This document shows, in pieces, positions 14,775-16,023 of a stretch of DNA of 16,023 bases (the first letter of the stretch is position 1; each line of letters begins with the position of its first letter). Under the pieces are notes generated by a model that saw only the letters and a list, made by a program, of their open reading frames with translations, was not told the origin of the DNA and did not search any database. The DNA is from JANWJE01 sp044326545 (GTDB taxonomy: Bacteria; Chlamydiota; Chlamydiia; Chlamydiales; Parachlamydiaceae). The stretch lies in contig JBIRBM010000035.1 in assembly GCA_044326545.1 (NCBI GenBank), positions 1-16,023 of the forward strand, read 5' to 3'. The translations under genes and the position numbers were made by a program.

Positions 14775-15015
14775 TGTTTCATGACTCCCCTTACGGAACG
14801 TGTAGCGCTATTTGAAGGTGAAAAAAAGGGAGGGGAGCTTGGTTGGACTTCTACACACTGCTTTTCCCGCTTTCTCCTTCTTAACCCTTAAATTATCAGT
14901 TAGTTAATGCGATACATGACCGTCTAGAGAAGCAGTTTCCTGTGGCTACCTGTGAATTTCTCCATCTCTTTCTTGCCAAGCATCACCTCCTGATCTACTG
15001 ATTTCGCATATTGCG
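14775..15015. other. Intergenic region between convergent recN and hydrolase, nothing definite
   Basis: 241 bases without a supported gene, richer in G+C than the hydrolase gene to its right. I see no T-tailed hairpin. A minus-strand frame of 31 codons starting at 15018 is too short to claim. CGTCATGACG at 15014-15023 is a perfect 10-bp palindrome over the hydrolase stop codon. Confidence 0.4.
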
Positions 15016-15786
15016 TCATGACGTTTTATGATGGCTGGCTCTGTTGTGTGATGATGAGTCACCGCATCTCGATGTGGTCGAACGATTGCTTTCACTCTCT
15101 AGTAGATCCACCAGGGCATCAGGATAAGTTAGCATAGGAAAATGTCCTGTATCAATTTCATAACAAGGAATTCCCATGTTTTTTGCTCGAGTCGCCATGA
15201 AATTTAAACCTAAATCCTGCAAACATTTAATGTAAATTTTATTTAGTGCGTTAAAAGAAGACGTTTTAAAAGATAATTTCTGTTGAAAACTTTTTAAAGG
15301 ATGGGGTGTAGACATCTTATTGAACCATTTTACCTCTTCAAGGGTGTTGATTCCATAGCTTTGAGGTGTACCAGCAGGAACTAGCCATCCATTGTTTTTT
15401 TGTGCACTATTTGAAAGAAAAGAAGAAATTTCAAGGCCCACAGCATCAAACATACTTTCTCCATTCATGGGAAGTACTGCTGCAACATATATGAGTTTTT
15501 TTATTTTTTCAGGAATTCTATCTGCAACACCTGTAATAACCATTCCTGCATAACTATGGCCCACTAGAATTATATCATCTAATTCTTCATAAAAAATTGT
15601 ATTCAAAACATCTTGGATGTGAATTTCTAAATCTACATCTGGATGAGTTAGATGTTTTCTTTCCCCAATCCCGGTAAGAGTTGGTGTCAAAACTATATGC
15701 TGTTTCTCTTCCAACGATTTTCGGACTTTTTTCCAGCAATTTCCCCCTATCATCCCTCCATGAATAAGCACAAACTTTGACATCAT
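15016..15786 (-). CDS. Alpha/beta hydrolase of the hydroxynitrile lyase/esterase type
   Basis: Probable cytoplasmic carboxylesterase-like enzyme; the substrate is unknown. The 256-residue product has the oxyanion-loop HGG (9-11), the nucleophile elbow GHSYAG (76-81, nucleophile S78), a likely acid D191 in YIKCLQD, and the catalytic H215 in TGHFPMLTYPDAL. The arrangement matches the small esterases related to hydroxynitrile lyases and plant methyl-salicylate esterases, which usually end a few residues after this last helix. Here some 26 more residues follow (about 231-256), rich in Ser, Arg and His, encoded by 15016-15096; they look like read-through into unrelated DNA. Start: AGGAG is 3 bases before the first ATG but 6 before the second (15783), so the second is more likely used. 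A promoter lies upstream. It may have been acquired by transfer. Confidence 0.88.
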   Translation of the reverse strand: MMSKFVLIHGGMIGGNCWKKVRKSLEEKQHIVLTPTLTGIGERKHLTHPDVDLEIHIQDVLNTIFYEELDDIILVGHSYAGMVITGVADRIPEKIKKLIYVAAVLPMNGESMFDAVGLEISSFLSNSAQKNNGWLVPAGTPQSYGINTLEEVKWFNKMSTPHPLKSFQQKLSFKTSSFNALNKIYIKCLQDLGLNFMATRAKNMGIPCYEIDTGHFPMLTYPDALVDLLESESNRSTTSRCGDSSSHNRASHHKTS

Positions 15787-15829
15787 TTTCTCCTTTTAGA
15801 AAAAATTGAAAATTTATTTACTAAGTAGA

Positions 15830-15857
15830 TTTTTATCTGTTAATGAATCTCTGTCAA
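15830..15857 (-). promoter_or_regulatory. Sigma70-type promoter of the hydrolase gene
   Basis: On the minus strand, TTGACA (15857-15852), a 16-base spacer, then TAAAAA (15835-15830). The -35 is a perfect consensus. Transcription would start near 15823, about 37 bases before the first ATG. Confidence 0.6.
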
Positions 15858-15882
15858 CAGATTCCAGACATCAATCTTCTAA

Positions 15883-15910
15883 CCCACATTCCGCTAGTGG
15901 GCTGTTTTTT
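15883..15910 (+). terminator. Orphan rightward intrinsic terminator
   Basis: CCCAC (15883-15887) and GTGGG (15897-15901) enclose a 9-base loop; CTG and then six T residues (15905-15910) follow. The stem is short. No rightward gene ends nearby: recN ends 1.1 kb to the left and the gene between reads the other way. It might end a small rightward RNA or limit antisense transcription of the hydrolase promoter region. Confidence 0.45.
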
Positions 15911-15911
15911 C

Positions 15912-16016
15912 TTCGATTTCTCGATTTTTGATCTGAATTTGACAAATTTTGAACAATATTTCATTCAATATTGCCGCAAAATTTGCAAATCCAGCTGAAA
16001 AAACGATAAATTCGAA
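15912..16016. repeat. Long imperfect palindrome at the right edge
   Basis: A left arm (15912-15960) and a right arm (15967-16016) pair around the loop TCATTC, with about 41 of 50 positions complementary. The perfect blocks are CAATATT/AATATTG, CAAATTTTG/CAAAATTTG and TTCGA near the outer ends. The T-run before it and the A-run after it suggest that it extends past the window edge. There is no coding capacity. It resembles the element at 1451-1566 in size and form but not in sequence. Confidence 0.65.
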
Positions 16017-16023
16017 TCAAAAA

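Noticed and set aside
14772..14812. Possible minus-strand third copy of the glyQS-leader block (GTAAGG..GAGT)
   Set aside because: Only a short core matches and the other end of the repeat is not found at the expected distance; it could be chance.
14922..15018. 31-codon minus-strand frame after the hydrolase stop
   Set aside because: Short, no recognisable motif, and in DNA without other coding signals; not supported as a gene.
16009..16019. tRNA T-loop-like TTCGAATC near the right end
   Set aside because: The flanks do not pair as a T-arm and there is no acceptor, D-arm or anticodon arm; it is the outer part of the long palindrome.

Overview
The window looks like chromosomal DNA of a member of the Chlamydiae, most likely an amoeba-associated (environmental) chlamydia of the Parachlamydiaceae type. 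The evidence is a fused one-chain glycyl-tRNA synthetase (alpha plus beta, 1019 residues), a short RodZ that ends after its membrane helix, an RNase HIII gene beside rodZ (a neighbourhood I recall from Chlamydia trachomatis), an AT-rich genome, and a large effector-like protein with no recognised family. The genus is inference; no rRNA gene is present.

Layout, left to right. Positions 1-2606 hold two leftward genes, rlmN (23S rRNA/tRNA A2503-type methyltransferase) and a family 2 glycosyltransferase, set among palindromic MITE-like elements: a truncated copy at 1-150, a 116-bp TA-flanked palindrome at 1451-1566, and a 164-bp relative of the first at 2443-2606. Positions 2608-6640 hold a rightward glyQS-carbonic anhydrase unit, with a structured leader before it and a clear intrinsic terminator after it. 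Positions 6640-9683 hold a second repeat-like intergenic stretch and a 938-residue protein with a LysM-like domain, an internal duplication and possible remote kinase-like motifs. Its first 300 bases are full of A8-A9 and T10 runs.

Positions 9700-11351 (leftward) hold rodZ and a DUF368 (PopT-type) membrane protein, joined by an ATGA stop/start overlap. From about 11545 the direction is rightward: a good promoter, RNase HIII, a small membrane-anchored protein of unknown role, then recN with its own probable promoter. The right end has a leftward alpha/beta hydrolase whose last 27 or so residues look foreign to its family, a promoter in front of it, an orphan rightward terminator, and another long palindrome cut by the window edge.

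Most genes are housekeeping: rRNA modification, tRNA charging, CO2/bicarbonate balance, RNA-DNA hybrid removal, DNA repair. Two things stand out. One is the rodZ-popT coupling, which would tie the chlamydial division/peptidoglycan scaffold to recycling of the undecaprenyl lipid carrier. The other is the density of several unrelated or weakly related palindromic intergenic elements. I found no tRNA, rRNA, CRISPR array, intact transposase or recognised defence system.
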